From: Ochromonadaceae sp. CCMP2298
Lineage: Eukaryota; Sar; Synurophyceae; Ochromonadales; Ochromonadaceae
Assembly (NCBI GenBank): GCA_026770595.1
Contig: MU634246.1
Coordinates: 1-14,027 of the forward strand
DNA: 14,027 nucleotides
Reading direction: 5' to 3'
Shown: piece after piece, positions 1-9,100 of the stretch
Layout: the number at the start of each line of letters is the position of its first letter
Numbering within the stretch: the stretch's first letter is position 1
Program-made: the position numbers and the translations under genes
The notes under the pieces: model-generated
What the model was told of the DNA's origin: nothing
Seen by the model: the letters and a program-made list of their open reading frames with translations, nothing else
Database searches by the model: none

Positions 1-1
1 G

Positions 2-178
2 GGGGTGGGGAAGGCATGGGCGGAAGAGGGGGTGAGGGAGGTGGTGTCTCTGGATGTGGCCAAGATGAAGCGACGACTGCAGAAGAGGCTGAGGGCGCAG
101 CAAATCGACACCACTCCCGGGGAGGAGGGGGTAGAGGGGGAGAGAGAGGAGGGGGAAGAGCAGCTGCAGCAGAAGTAG
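2..178 (+). CDS. C-terminal end of an unidentified protein (5' partial)
   Basis: An open frame enters from the left edge and ends at TAG 176-178, giving about 58 residues without a start codon. The middle reads like a real protein tail: VSLDVAKMKRRLQKRLRA (bases 44-97) is a basic amphipathic stretch. It is followed by an acidic Glu/Gly-rich segment and ends in QLQQK. The composition fits the charged, low-complexity C-terminus of a GC-rich eukaryotic gene. The DNA turns AT-rich within about 50 bases of the stop, which agrees with a gene end here. The first 40 bases are G-rich and could be intron or exon. I do not recognise a family. The main doubt is that purine-rich DNA stays open by chance in this frame. 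Confidence 0.45.
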   Translation, partial: GVGKAWAEEGVREVVSLDVAKMKRRLQKRLRAQQIDTTPGEEGVEGEREEGEEQLQQK

Positions 179-735
179 GGGGCGAGGGGGGCAAGGAGTT
201 AGGAGGGTTATGTACGCAGCCGCTAGATGTTTTCAAAAGCTACGATTTAAAAGTGTATAGTTACAATATATGACATAGCTATTACACAAACCATAACATA
301 ACAATGGGGTAGACGAAATGCATGAAGTAAAGTTGATGTGTTTTTGTATATCAAGGCTGAAATAGTAACTTTATTATGAGCGCTATATCTATGTCTTATA
401 TTGATTTAGACGTCAAGATAGTGGTCTTGTGCCTTTTTTACCCCGGGTCCCACCCGAGGGACAGCATTTTCTAAAAAACACAAATCCTTTTCTGCTCTAC
501 CGGTAGGTAAACTTCTTAGAAAAGAGCTCTTTTCTGCCCATTACTCTTATTTTCCCGGGACCCACCTGTCCCGACGCGAAACCGGGGAAAAATTAATCTT
601 CGAACGATGGAAATGTGGGTTTTGGAAGAGTTTTGCTTGTTTCACTCGAGAGGCGCCTTTCTAGCTCGGGTTCCCCTCGGACACGAAAGTCTTTCCCTCG
701 GAAACAGCTCTCTTCAAACATTTTCCTCGGGTGCG
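179..735. other. AT-rich intergenic spacer, no gene seen
   Basis: No convincing coding frame is present on either strand. Base composition shifts from G-rich to AT-rich near base 220 and is mixed after 440. Two CCCGGG sites with similar flanks lie near 443-448 and 554-559. From about 670 to 740 a cctcgg motif recurs at roughly 25-base spacing, twice followed by a cgaaa within ten bases. I see no clear polyadenylation signal for the gene ending at 178. Confidence 0.6.
518..535. repeat. 18-bp perfect palindrome
   Basis: The sequence agaaaagagctcttttct equals its own reverse complement over all 18 bases. A second, 10-bp palindrome (ctaccggtag) lies just upstream at 497-506. These could be protein-binding sites or remnants of a foldback repeat; nothing in the context decides between them. 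Confidence 0.75.
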
Positions 736-739
736 AAAT

Positions 740-928
740 CCAGTTCGATCCAAAAGTCGCTATGCTCCTCAAAAGTGATACATAATGAATATGTATTACA
801 TTATAACATACTATACATATGTGCAATTTATCTATTAGAATACAAAAATTATGTTATAAATGTATAATAATCTATTTTAGATGAGATATAGTGAGATTAC
901 TGATGCGTAATTAGCCATAATAGACGCT
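740..928 (+). repeat. Left arm of the foldback element
   Basis: This arm runs from ccagttcgatccaaaagtcg to the gacgct that borders the loop. It pairs with 961-1169. The mismatches to the other arm are scattered substitutions, so the two arms have diverged since formation. That argues against an assembly artefact of one sequence folded on itself. Confidence 0.8.
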
Positions 929-960
929 TTATTTTTTTGCTTTTTTGTACGTACTATTCC

Positions 961-1169
961 AGCGCCTATTATGGCTAATTACGCATTAGTAATCTCGCTA
1001 TATCTTGTCTAAAATAGATTTTTATACATTTATAACACAAGTTTTGTATTTTAATTGATAAATTGCACATATGTTTAGTATGTTATAATGTAATATATAT
1101 TCATTGCGTATCACTTTTGAGGAGCATGGCGCCTTTTGGTCCCACCTGGCGACTTTTGGACCGAACTGG
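961..1169 (-). repeat. Right arm of the foldback element, with a small internal duplication
   Basis: This arm is the reverse complement of the left arm but about 20 bases longer. The extra length lies near 1127-1160, where the bottom-strand sequence ggtccaaaagtcgcca is followed by a diverged second copy (gggaccaaaaggcgcca). It looks like a tandem duplication close to the terminus. Confidence 0.7.
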
Positions 1170-1293
1170 AAATTACTATCCCAGGTTTGCATCAGAGCTA
1201 GCTTCACTTGTTCTGTTGTTCACTACGAGCTGCGCGAAAATCTGCCCCCCCCCCCGCCCTCCCAAAAGGGTATCTCTGGTATCGTTGTTGTAA

Positions 1294-1386
1294 TTCGCTA
1301 GAGGAGGAAGCCGCGACAGAGACCTGAAACGAATTAGAACCGTTCGCTAGAGGAGGAAGCCGAGACAGAGAAACGAATTAGAACCG
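1294..1386 (+). repeat. Two-copy tandem repeat upstream of the F-box gene
   Basis: Two head-to-tail copies lie at 1294-1342 (49 bases) and 1343-1386 (44 bases). Both begin ttcgctagaggaggaagccg and end cgaattagaaccg. They differ by one substitution and a 5-base gap. A tctctgg motif lies on each side of the pair. The second copy ends 54 bases before the start codon, so the repeat is in the promoter or 5' untranslated region. Confidence 0.85.
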
Positions 1387-1440
1387 TCTCTGGTTGAAGG
1401 TACATAACTTCGTCTGGTTAGCCGAGATAGAATATTAAAT

Positions 1441-2829
1441 ATGGATACCAGACTCCTTCTGCTCACCAAGGAGTGTTGGCACCAAGTCGCTGGCTATCTG
1501 AACGTGGCCGACGCGCTGGATCTGGCCGGCACATGCAGATTTCTCCAAGTCTACCTCGCGGGCAACATGGTGTGGGAGGAATTTGCGGGCAACTTATTCG
1601 CCCCTTATGCAGTGGGCGTGGCGGCTAGCTCAGAGCGTGATACTGTGCCTGTGCGGCTGCTGGGCGTGCCTGAGGGGAGGCTGTTCCTATGCCGCACGAT
1701 GGCTCTGCTGCAGCAGCATGCGCTGGTCAACCTGGCAACAAAAGTGGTCGCTGCCTCATCTGTGGACCGAGGTGAGGAGGCGCCTCATCTAGCGCTGCTG
1801 CCCTCTCGCTGCCAGGTGAGTCTGGCCAGCAGCCTGGAGGAGGCGGAGGCCGTACCAAGGTTCCTCCAGTACGCTGCGTGGATGCAGGGGCACTGCGGGT
1901 GTGGAGGCCTGGGTGGGCCGTGCTACTGGTCCTCCGCGCCTAGTCGCCTAGACTCCACTGTGGAGTACCTTACTGTGAGTCTTCAGGGCCCCGCCCTAGT
2001 GGCAGGCTTCAGTGTCACTCCCTATCAGGCCTTCTTTCATCCCGATGCGCCCATCTACGCGCCTGTGGAGGTGGCCATCCAATTCCTGCGATCCACACCC
2101 AACACGACGCCCGGTGCAGTCCGCTTCGCCGCAGGCTGCCCCCTCATCCCGCTCACGCCCGAGCAGCTCGAGATCAAGGGGGCAATGGCGAAGGGGGAGG
2201 AGGGGCAGGAGGGATGCGCGGGTGGGGGCTCTGTCTACTACCAAAGCCCATTCTTCCAGGTGCAGAAGGTCTTCAAAAGCCAGACATTCATGCTTCCCTC
2301 TCCGGTGCTGTGCTTCCCCTACGACGAGGGGCCGCCCCTGGTGCGGCTGCTCTTCCGCGGCAAGCAGCAGCGGCAGACGCTGGGTCCTGACGACTTCTAT
2401 ATGTGCATCTGCAACGTACAGGTGCTGGCGCTGCCCCAGGCGTTCGACCTTGTGCCCGGCAGAGCCCGACTACCACACCTTGCACTTTCCTACCACACAG
2501 GCACATCGAGTGAAAGTGTAAGCGCAAGCCCCCCGCCTCCCGCTACCTGCTCCGTTCTTCCCCCTACACTCGCTGAACACACCTCCAGCGTCGGGGGTGG
2601 GGGAAGGGTCGGAGGGCGCTGGGATGGCTTCCACCTACTGCGTAGGGCGCACACCCAACGCGACATCTCGGCGCTCATCCAGGGGCCCGCCATCTGCCCC
2701 GACTTCGTGACCAGACACCTCACGGGGGACAAAAAGGGGGCAGAGGGGGGCGGGAATGAGAGCTGGGACGCGTCTGCCAGACGTAAGGCGGCTGGATGGT
2801 GGGGGCTGCTGGGCAGTACCGGTAGGTAG
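1441..2829 (+). CDS. F-box protein, similar to the plant At4g00755 group
   Basis: Residues 5-48 form an F-box: the LTKECWHQVAGYL helix, the DLAGTCRFL core and the closing VW at 44-45. F-box proteins bind Skp1 and present substrates to SCF (Skp1-Cullin) ubiquitin ligases. Residues about 160-331 match my memory of the domain after the F-box in Arabidopsis At4g00755: YWSS (162-165), PYQAFF (194-199), PIYAPVEV soon after, then YYQSPFF, a QTFMLPSPVLC block, and FYMCICNVQVLALP at the end. Substrate and biological role are unknown. The start at 1441 has A at -3 and places the F-box at the very N-terminus, as is usual. The part after residue ~333 is low-complexity and matches nothing I recognise. A possible 71-base intron (2518-2588) or a frame error could change the last ~100 residues, so the domain region is firm and the stop is not. 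The gene converges on the giant - strand gene. Confidence 0.85.
   Translation: MDTRLLLLTKECWHQVAGYLNVADALDLAGTCRFLQVYLAGNMVWEEFAGNLFAPYAVGVAASSERDTVPVRLLGVPEGRLFLCRTMALLQQHALVNLATKVVAASSVDRGEEAPHLALLPSRCQVSLASSLEEAEAVPRFLQYAAWMQGHCGCGGLGGPCYWSSAPSRLDSTVEYLTVSLQGPALVAGFSVTPYQAFFHPDAPIYAPVEVAIQFLRSTPNTTPGAVRFAAGCPLIPLTPEQLEIKGAMAKGEEGQEGCAGGGSVYYQSPFFQVQKVFKSQTFMLPSPVLCFPYDEGPPLVRLLFRGKQQRQTLGPDDFYMCICNVQVLALPQAFDLVPGRARLPHLALSYHTGTSSESVSASPPPPATCSVLPPTLAEHTSSVGGGGRVGGRWDGFHLLRRAHTQRDISALIQGPAICPDFVTRHLTGDKKGAEGGGNESWDASARRKAAGWWGLLGSTGR
2518..2588 (+). other. Candidate 71-bp intron near the 3' end of the F-box gene
   Basis: The segment starts gtaagc and ends acctccag, with a C/T-rich interior, as in a small spliceosomal intron. 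Because 71 is not a multiple of three, removal shifts the frame. From the main frame, splicing adds 18 codons and stops at TAG 2643-2645, giving a protein of about 377 residues instead of 462. From the +1 frame, which reads EPDYHTLHFPTTQAHRVKV just upstream, splicing would return to the main frame. The unspliced frame is also open, so this remains a possibility only. Confidence 0.4.
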
Positions 2830-3155
2830 GCAGAGCCTTAAGGAGGCATTAGGCGCAACCAGCGAAAACTACACACACACAGCTGTGTGTATACTGAATA
2901 CGGGTTAGACACTTTCAGTGCTTTTAGTTATTACTTGTAGACTTGCACATCCTTCCCCAGACTATGAAACCCTACCGGGTAGGGGGTTTACTTTGAAAAA
3001 TACAAATACAAAAGACACTACAGGGCAAGCTACAGTTTATCAGCTTATGCGCTCACCCTGCTAGCTTGCGCTGCTTAATGTCTAAATAACAATTCCGGGA
3101 TAGAGTGTGGGAGTGGGGATTTAAACACAACCTCACAGCTATTAGAGCTCACCCC
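2830..3155. other. Spacer between two convergent genes
   Basis: This DNA should hold the 3' untranslated ends of the F-box gene and of the giant - strand gene. I see no AATAAA hexamer and no obvious alternative signal. It carries a 16-bp perfect palindrome acacacagctgtgtgt (2875-2890), a hairpin at 2967-2989, and an 8-bp inverted pair gcaagcta/tagcttgc near 3026-3069. A copy of aggcgcaacc lies at 2851-2860. Confidence 0.6.
2967..2989. repeat. Hairpin between convergent 3' ends
   Basis: The core ccctaccgggtaggg (2970-2984) is a 7-bp inverted repeat around a single G. The flanking aaa and ttt can pair after a 2-base bulge. Its place midway between convergent stops could suit a 3'-end or transcript-separating function, but this is inferred from position only. 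Confidence 0.5.
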
Positions 3156-6100
3156 TCATAGCCGCCGCTGTCTGACGGGACTCTGCAGCGCCGAGCTTAC
3201 CAGCGCCTTCAGCCGTCGTTCCACGGAGCTCACAGGCCCCGCGCTGCCCCCGCTGCCCGACGAAGCCAAGGATACGTCCCCCTCCACTGGGGCGAACGCC
3301 TCTAGGCCCAGGTGTGCGGGGGACACGCCCAGAGCGCCCAGAACGTCCTGCAGATCGAAGTGCGCAGAGCCCAGAGAGCTCGGCAGACCCCCGCCACCAC
3401 CACCGGCGCTACCCCCAGCCCCAGCCCCAGCGCCAGCGTCCCAGCTTGCATCTGCTATACCCGCCCCGGAACCTACAGCCGTCAGCGGGTTGGCGAAGGA
3501 AGCGCGCCGACCGGCTCCAGGGGCGCTAGAGGCGGGAGCGGGGACAGGGGCGGGGGCCTGTGGGGACGGGTACCCACTCATACGCGTCTCACGCCGTGCC
3601 TCCGTGTGCACCTCGCCCGTCAGCCTCCTGCGCATCAGCTGCGCCTCCTTCTCCAGATCGTGCTGCGTACGCACCGCCACGTCCACCTGCCTCTGCAGCT
3701 GCTTCACACGCTTGTCGCTCTCTGCTTGCAATTGCTCCTCCCTAAGTCGCGCTGCCTCCACCTGCAGTGCCAGCTTCTCCGCCTGCTTCTTCAGCCCCTG
3801 CACCATCTGGTCCTTGCGCGCCAAAGCACCCCGCATGTTCTCTATGCGCTCCCCGCTCTTTGCAAGGTCAGCGTTGCTCTCCGTGAGGGTGAGGTTCTGC
3901 TCCTCCAACTCCGACACTCTATCCTTCAGCGCCGTGATGCGGGTGCGTGTGCGGGCGCGCTCAAGCTCCGAGGCGCGCAGGCGGGTACGCAGCTCTGCGG
4001 CAGACAGCGTGGCAAGGTCCGCGCCCCCCTGCACGGGGGAGCCAGTAACAGGCACACCAGATCCCCCCGATGCAGCCGCAGTAGCAGGGGCGGGGGTGGG
4101 AGGGGGGCCCATGGGTGCCCCACTGAGCGCTGCTTGTGCTGCCGCCACTGCCGCTACTGACACGCCCTCTCTCTCTGCCAGCTCTGCGGTGGCCTCGAGA
4201 GCCTCGAGCTTGTTGCGCAGGTCCTTGAGCAGGGACTCCTTGGAAGAGACGGAGCGCTGCAGCCTGTGGGAGGGGGAAGGGCAGGAGAAAGGGGATTGGC
4301 GGTGTGGGAGGGATAGGAGACAGGGTAGGATAGAAGACAGAGGCAGGGGGTGGGAGACAGGGGACGAGGGACAGTAGAAGAGAAAAGTTTAGTTCAGATC
4401 GAGCAATGATGTAATGATGTAATACATCGGACTACCTCTTGCAGTTCTCCTCCTGCTGCGTGGCCTCGGTCCGCCACTGCTCCAGGCTGTTCTCGTCCGC
4501 GCTGCGGGCAGTCTTCAGGCCCGCAAGCAGCTTGCCTTTTCTGGCATTCTCCTCCTTCAATTGTGCGATCTGCTGGCGCAGGTCCGCCGCCTGGTTCTTC
4601 AACTTGCTGACCTCCTCCTGCACCGGCAGGCTGCCCCGCAGCAACACTAATTCATCCCGCAGTCTCTTCACTTCCGCCTTGGCCGATCGGCGCATCTCAT
4701 TCATGCGTCGTACGAGCAAGCGGGTCTTCTCAGAGTCCCCGGGGACGTTCTCAGGCAGGGCGAAGTCCTGGCTGAAGTCCAGCAGGCCCTCCGCGTCCAC
4801 TGACACCCCCTGCGCCCCCTGCGCTACGCCCCCTGCTCCCGGTAAGGAGGCAGCTGAGGCAGCGGTGGCGGCGGAGGGTGCGGCGGGTGCGGAGCTGCGG
4901 CGAGCTAGCACGCGAAGACTGGGCACCCCCCGGCCCGCCCCTGCCCCCACCCCCACCCCAGGTGCTTCGAAGGTGGGGATGAACGTATCTGCCACCACAG
5001 GGGCGGGGGCTGGGACGGGGACCGGGGCGGGAGGGGCCGTCGTGTAGCTCACAGCACCCCCCATACCGCTCACACCCGTGCCGTGAATCTCGTCCAGAGC
5101 GCCCTGCAGCTGCGCGCGCAGAGTCGCGTTGGCGCACCTCTCTCGGTGCAGGTTTCGGTGCAGCAGCTCCACCTCCTTCTCTGCTGCCTGCACGCGCGCC
5201 TCGTACAACTCCCCCCTTACGCTGCCCGGTATCTCCATGCGTGTGCTCACACCCGCACTAGCACCGCGACCTGCACCACCGTCCCTCCCCTGTTGGGCAG
5301 GGGCGTCGAGCTCGAAGGAGTACGAGGCGTCCAGTCCCGTAGAACGCGTGTCAACAGACCCCCCCTCCTGGTCCATACTCGCCAGGCTTCTCAGCACCGC
5401 CTCTAGCTCCGCGCTGCGCACCCTGTACTTGAAATCCATCTTGCGCAGAGCGTCCTCCGCATCAGGGAGACTCGTTACGTGCGTGATCACAGAGGGTCCG
5501 GACTCGTCCACACCCACCACCGCACTCACACCATGTCTGGAGTCATGCATGTCTTCCAGCTGGTCCTCGAGAGCCCTCACAACCTCCACCTGAGAGCGGC
5601 GGAAGCGGTCGAAGTGTCTCCGCAGCTCCGCCACCTCTGACTGGTGCTGCGACTGCGCCTGCTGCATCTGCCGCCTGCTGCTGTCCAGCTCGTCGCCGGA
5701 GCGGTTGACCAGCCGTTGCAGCCGCAGCACCTCGTCGAGTCCCGCACCTGCTCCCACCCCTGCTCCCGTCCCCGCCGCTACTCCCGCCGCAGCGGCACCC
5801 CCCCTGGGCCCTGCACTGAAGGAAGCCGCAGAGGCCGACGCAGGGCCCACCCCAGCCCCTTCTACACCGCTTAGGGGTACCTTTGCCTGTGCCTGTGCCT
5901 GTAGGCTGTCGTGGGCTACTCTCAGCAGCTCTTCGAGACGCTCCACCTCCCCCTTCGCCGCTGCTGTGCTGCTCTCAAGCGCCTCCTCTGCCCTGCGCAG
6001 TGCCGTGTCGTACCTGCTTCTCAGAGTGTCCACAGCCTCGCCCTGCCCCGCCCTAGCCTCCCGCAATTGCTCCGCCAGGCTGCCAGATTCCGCTGCCGCC

Positions 6101-9100
6101 CTCTGCAGCGCCGCCCGCTCCACTGCCCACTGCGCCCCCTTCTCTGCCATCTGCTGGCCTAGCTTTAACTCCGCCTCCACCACGCGGCCGCGCAATTCTC
6201 GCAGCAGGTAGAGGTGCCTCTCGGGCACGTTGGCGTCCGCAAAGTCGGTCTCCACGTTGCGCACCTTCTGCACCAGCGTGCTAAGCATGCCGCTGTACTC
6301 ACCGCTGGAGTCATCCTCGCCCCCATCCTCCCCTTTGAAGAGCTCCGTGGGGGGGCGGGGGGGCAGGGGAATGGCTGAGCCGGAGGCCTGCGGGCCCAAA
6401 CTGGAGAAGGAGCGGTCCCTAGCTGCACTGCTCGACGTGCACACCACCTTCACACGGGCCGCCATGGCCAACGCCGTCTTCACCGCCCGGCACTCTTTTT
6501 TGGCCACCTCGCCGCCCAGTGTTTGCAGCACCGCCATGAGCTCGTCCACTAGCGTGCCCAGAGATGGCCACAGCGCGCTGTCCTCCCCCGCCACGTCGCG
6601 CAGCGCCGCCACGGCGTCTACAGGTGAGGAGCTGACTGGGGAGCTCTTGGGGGGCGTGGAGGGACCCGCCTGCACCTCAGACGCAGCAGACACAGTGGCA
6701 AGAACAGCGGTCCCTCCCACCGCTGCACCCGCGCCCGGCCCTGCCTCGACATCCCTGTCTCTGCCCTCTCTACCATCCCTGTTGAGCACCTCCTGGAAGG
6801 CCTGCTGCTGCACAGACAGCAGTTGCTGCAGCTCCAATACCTCGTGCTGCGTCTCCGCGTGCTTGCGGCGCTCCAGGGCCAATTGCCTTTGAAGGTTCTC
6901 GCCGTGCACCTCGGCCAGCGCCTGCTGCTGCTGCAGGTAGCTCACTGAGGCACTGAGGGAGGGCCCCTCCGCCTGCGACTCCGACTGAGAGGAGAAGGAC
7001 ATGCCCAGTCCGGCGGATACATCCATCAGGTCATGTCTGATCGCAGAGCTTGGGGGGTGCGTAAGCCTCGGGGGCAGTGGAAAGGGGGCCGCCCGCCTCT
7101 GGCCCCTTTCAGCTGCCACGCCTTCTGGCATGGTCGGCCCAGCCACCGCAGGAGCAGTGGGGACAGTGGGGACAGTGGGGACAGTGGGAACAGGGCGCAC
7201 AGACCCCCTGCGCCCGCCTCTCCGCTTGCTCTCCCTGGCCCCCGCGTTCCCGCTCTCGCTCTCGCTACCATCCGAAGACTCGCTGCTGCTCTGGGGCTTC
7301 TTTTTCTCCTTCTTTTCCTTCTTTTCCTTCTTCTCTTTCTTCTTCTCCTCACTCGAGGCCGGCGAGCTCGCACCATACGGCGGCGTGGGGGCATAACTAA
7401 GCCCCAAATCAGCCCCCAACCCTCCATACCCATAGCCCTCTTTGCGTATAGGTGTGGGCTGGGCCGCACCCTGGGGCCCCTGTGCCAGCAGCCTCTGCCA
7501 GGCAGTGGCATCCACAGTGCTCAATTTGGCCTCCTCCACGGCCGCCGCGACGCTGTCCAGCTCCCCCAGCAGTGCGTGCTTCTCCGCCTCGTAGGACTGC
7601 CTCAGCCGCCTCAGTTCCTCGGCATGCTCTGCCTCCAGTGAGAGTCTGATCTTGGTCAGCTGCTGAGTAGCTCTGGTTTTCAAGATCTCTTCGTCGCCCA
7701 TCACCACATCCACCAGTGCCTTCATCTCACTGGCTCTGGCGCTTGCCTGCTCGAACTGCCCGTACACCTCGATCACCTGCTCCTCTCGCTCGATCAGCTG
7801 CTGCGTGAGCTCCTGCACCCTCAGGGCCAATTGCGTCTCCGTCTCCTTGGACGAGTACATCTGCTGGATCACACGGTCCAGGCGGGTAGCGCTGCCGGAC
7901 ATACCCGCCACCCCGCGCATCGTCCGCTCCGCCTCGTCCACCCCGCCCAGAGCCCCCAGTGTGGAGGCCACTGTAGATTGAAGCGTAGGCGCGGCCCTGG
8001 CAGATGCCTCTATCTCCTCCCTCCAGCGGGCCAGCACCCCCTCTAGGGACAGGTTGCGCTCCTTCTGTATGGACAACTTCTCCGCCACACCCGACAAACG
8101 CATCTCCTGCACAGCCAGGGCGGCCCTGGATGAGCACAGCGCCTGGCTGAGAGCGTAAGTACGATCCATACCGAGCTGGCTCAGCAGCTGGGTCGAGATG
8201 GGTGTCGACACTCCCCCAATGCCCCCCATGCCCATACCCACACCCATACCAATGAAGCCACCCGTGGGGTCCCCCAGGCCCAGGCCCATGCCCACATCTG
8301 CAGGCTTCAGGTCCACCCCATATACATTCAAGTCGGGGTCCAGGCTATCGTGGTGGTAGCTCGAGAGCGTGTCCTCCGTAGCAGGCAGGCCAGACACCAG
8401 TCTAGGCAACTCCACCTTAAACCACTTGTACATCTGCTCCTCCGCGACCTTCAACTTACCCTCCAGGCTGCCCAGCGCCTCGTCCCGTGCACGCAGAGTG
8501 TTGCTACCCCTTGCTTCTAACTCCGCCACTTTTCCTTGCAGTTTGCGCACCGTCTGCGCCTCCATGGCCCTCTTCACCTCGTGGATCATGCGGTCCCGAC
8601 GCTCCGTGCGCAGCTCCTCGGCCGCCCTTTCAGCCTTGGTGCGCACATCGGTCAAAGCCTGTCTGAGTAGCCCCTCCAGCTTGCCCTGCTTCACAGTGGC
8701 GTGGTGGCGGTCTGTGGACAGGACCTTCTCGAAGGCGTGGCAGCGCTTGCGGTAGCGGTTCAGGTGCGCGCCGCAGATCTGCAGTCTCTCGGAGGCGATC
8801 TGGTTCGCATGCTGCACCTGCATGATCTGCGCCGAGCAGCGGGCCAGCTCGCCCTCCGCTGCGGTGGCGCGCTCGCTCGAGGCTAGGACCAAGTCTGTCA
8901 CCCTTTGCAGGAAGCGCTGCTCCGCCTTGGGCAGCTTCACCCCCCCAGGCCGTAGTGCAGGTACGGAACCCACATACTCCTGCCACTGCTGCACCAGCCC
9001 CACCACCAGATCGCGCACGGAGGAGGACGCCACGGGCTTGTTGTTGAACTGGCCCCGCTCCTGGGTAGGAGAGGGTAAGTCTACCTCATCTCCCATGCCC

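Larger units (their letters stand above)
740..1169. mobile_element. Foldback (MITE-like) non-autonomous transposable element
   Basis: Two long arms are reverse complements: left 740-928 and right 961-1169, around a 32-base T-rich loop (929-960). Aligned by hand, the core 165 bases of the arms differ at about 15 positions with no gaps. The outer ends match as ccagttcg(a/g)tccaaaagtcg (left top strand, right bottom strand). The tetranucleotide aaat lies directly outside both ends (736-739 and 1170-1173), as expected for a target-site duplication. The interior is strongly AT-rich in a GC-rich genome and encodes no transposase. Short, AT-rich, almost fully palindromic elements with a small duplication are typical of MITEs moved in trans by a DNA transposase. 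The superfamily cannot be assigned from these ends. Confidence 0.8.

Noticed and set aside
1-210. G-rich stretch as a regulatory G-quadruplex
   Set aside because: The G-runs fit Gly/Glu codons of the partial frame. Nothing else indicates a structural role.
607-1207. Two small frames with similar products (HYNILYICAIY and HYNILNICAIY) on opposite strands
   Set aside because: Their resemblance is exactly what the two arms of the foldback element produce. They end in the AT-rich arms and have no other coding sign.
1245-1255. Run of 11 C as a functional element
   Set aside because: A homopolymer in non-coding DNA is most simply slippage and may be miscounted in sequencing.
3490-4377. 295-codon and 282-codon frames on the + strand over the 3' exon
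   Set aside because: They mirror the coiled-coil exon on the - strand and run into the intron. Their composition is low-complexity, and the coil with its splice acceptor explains the region better.
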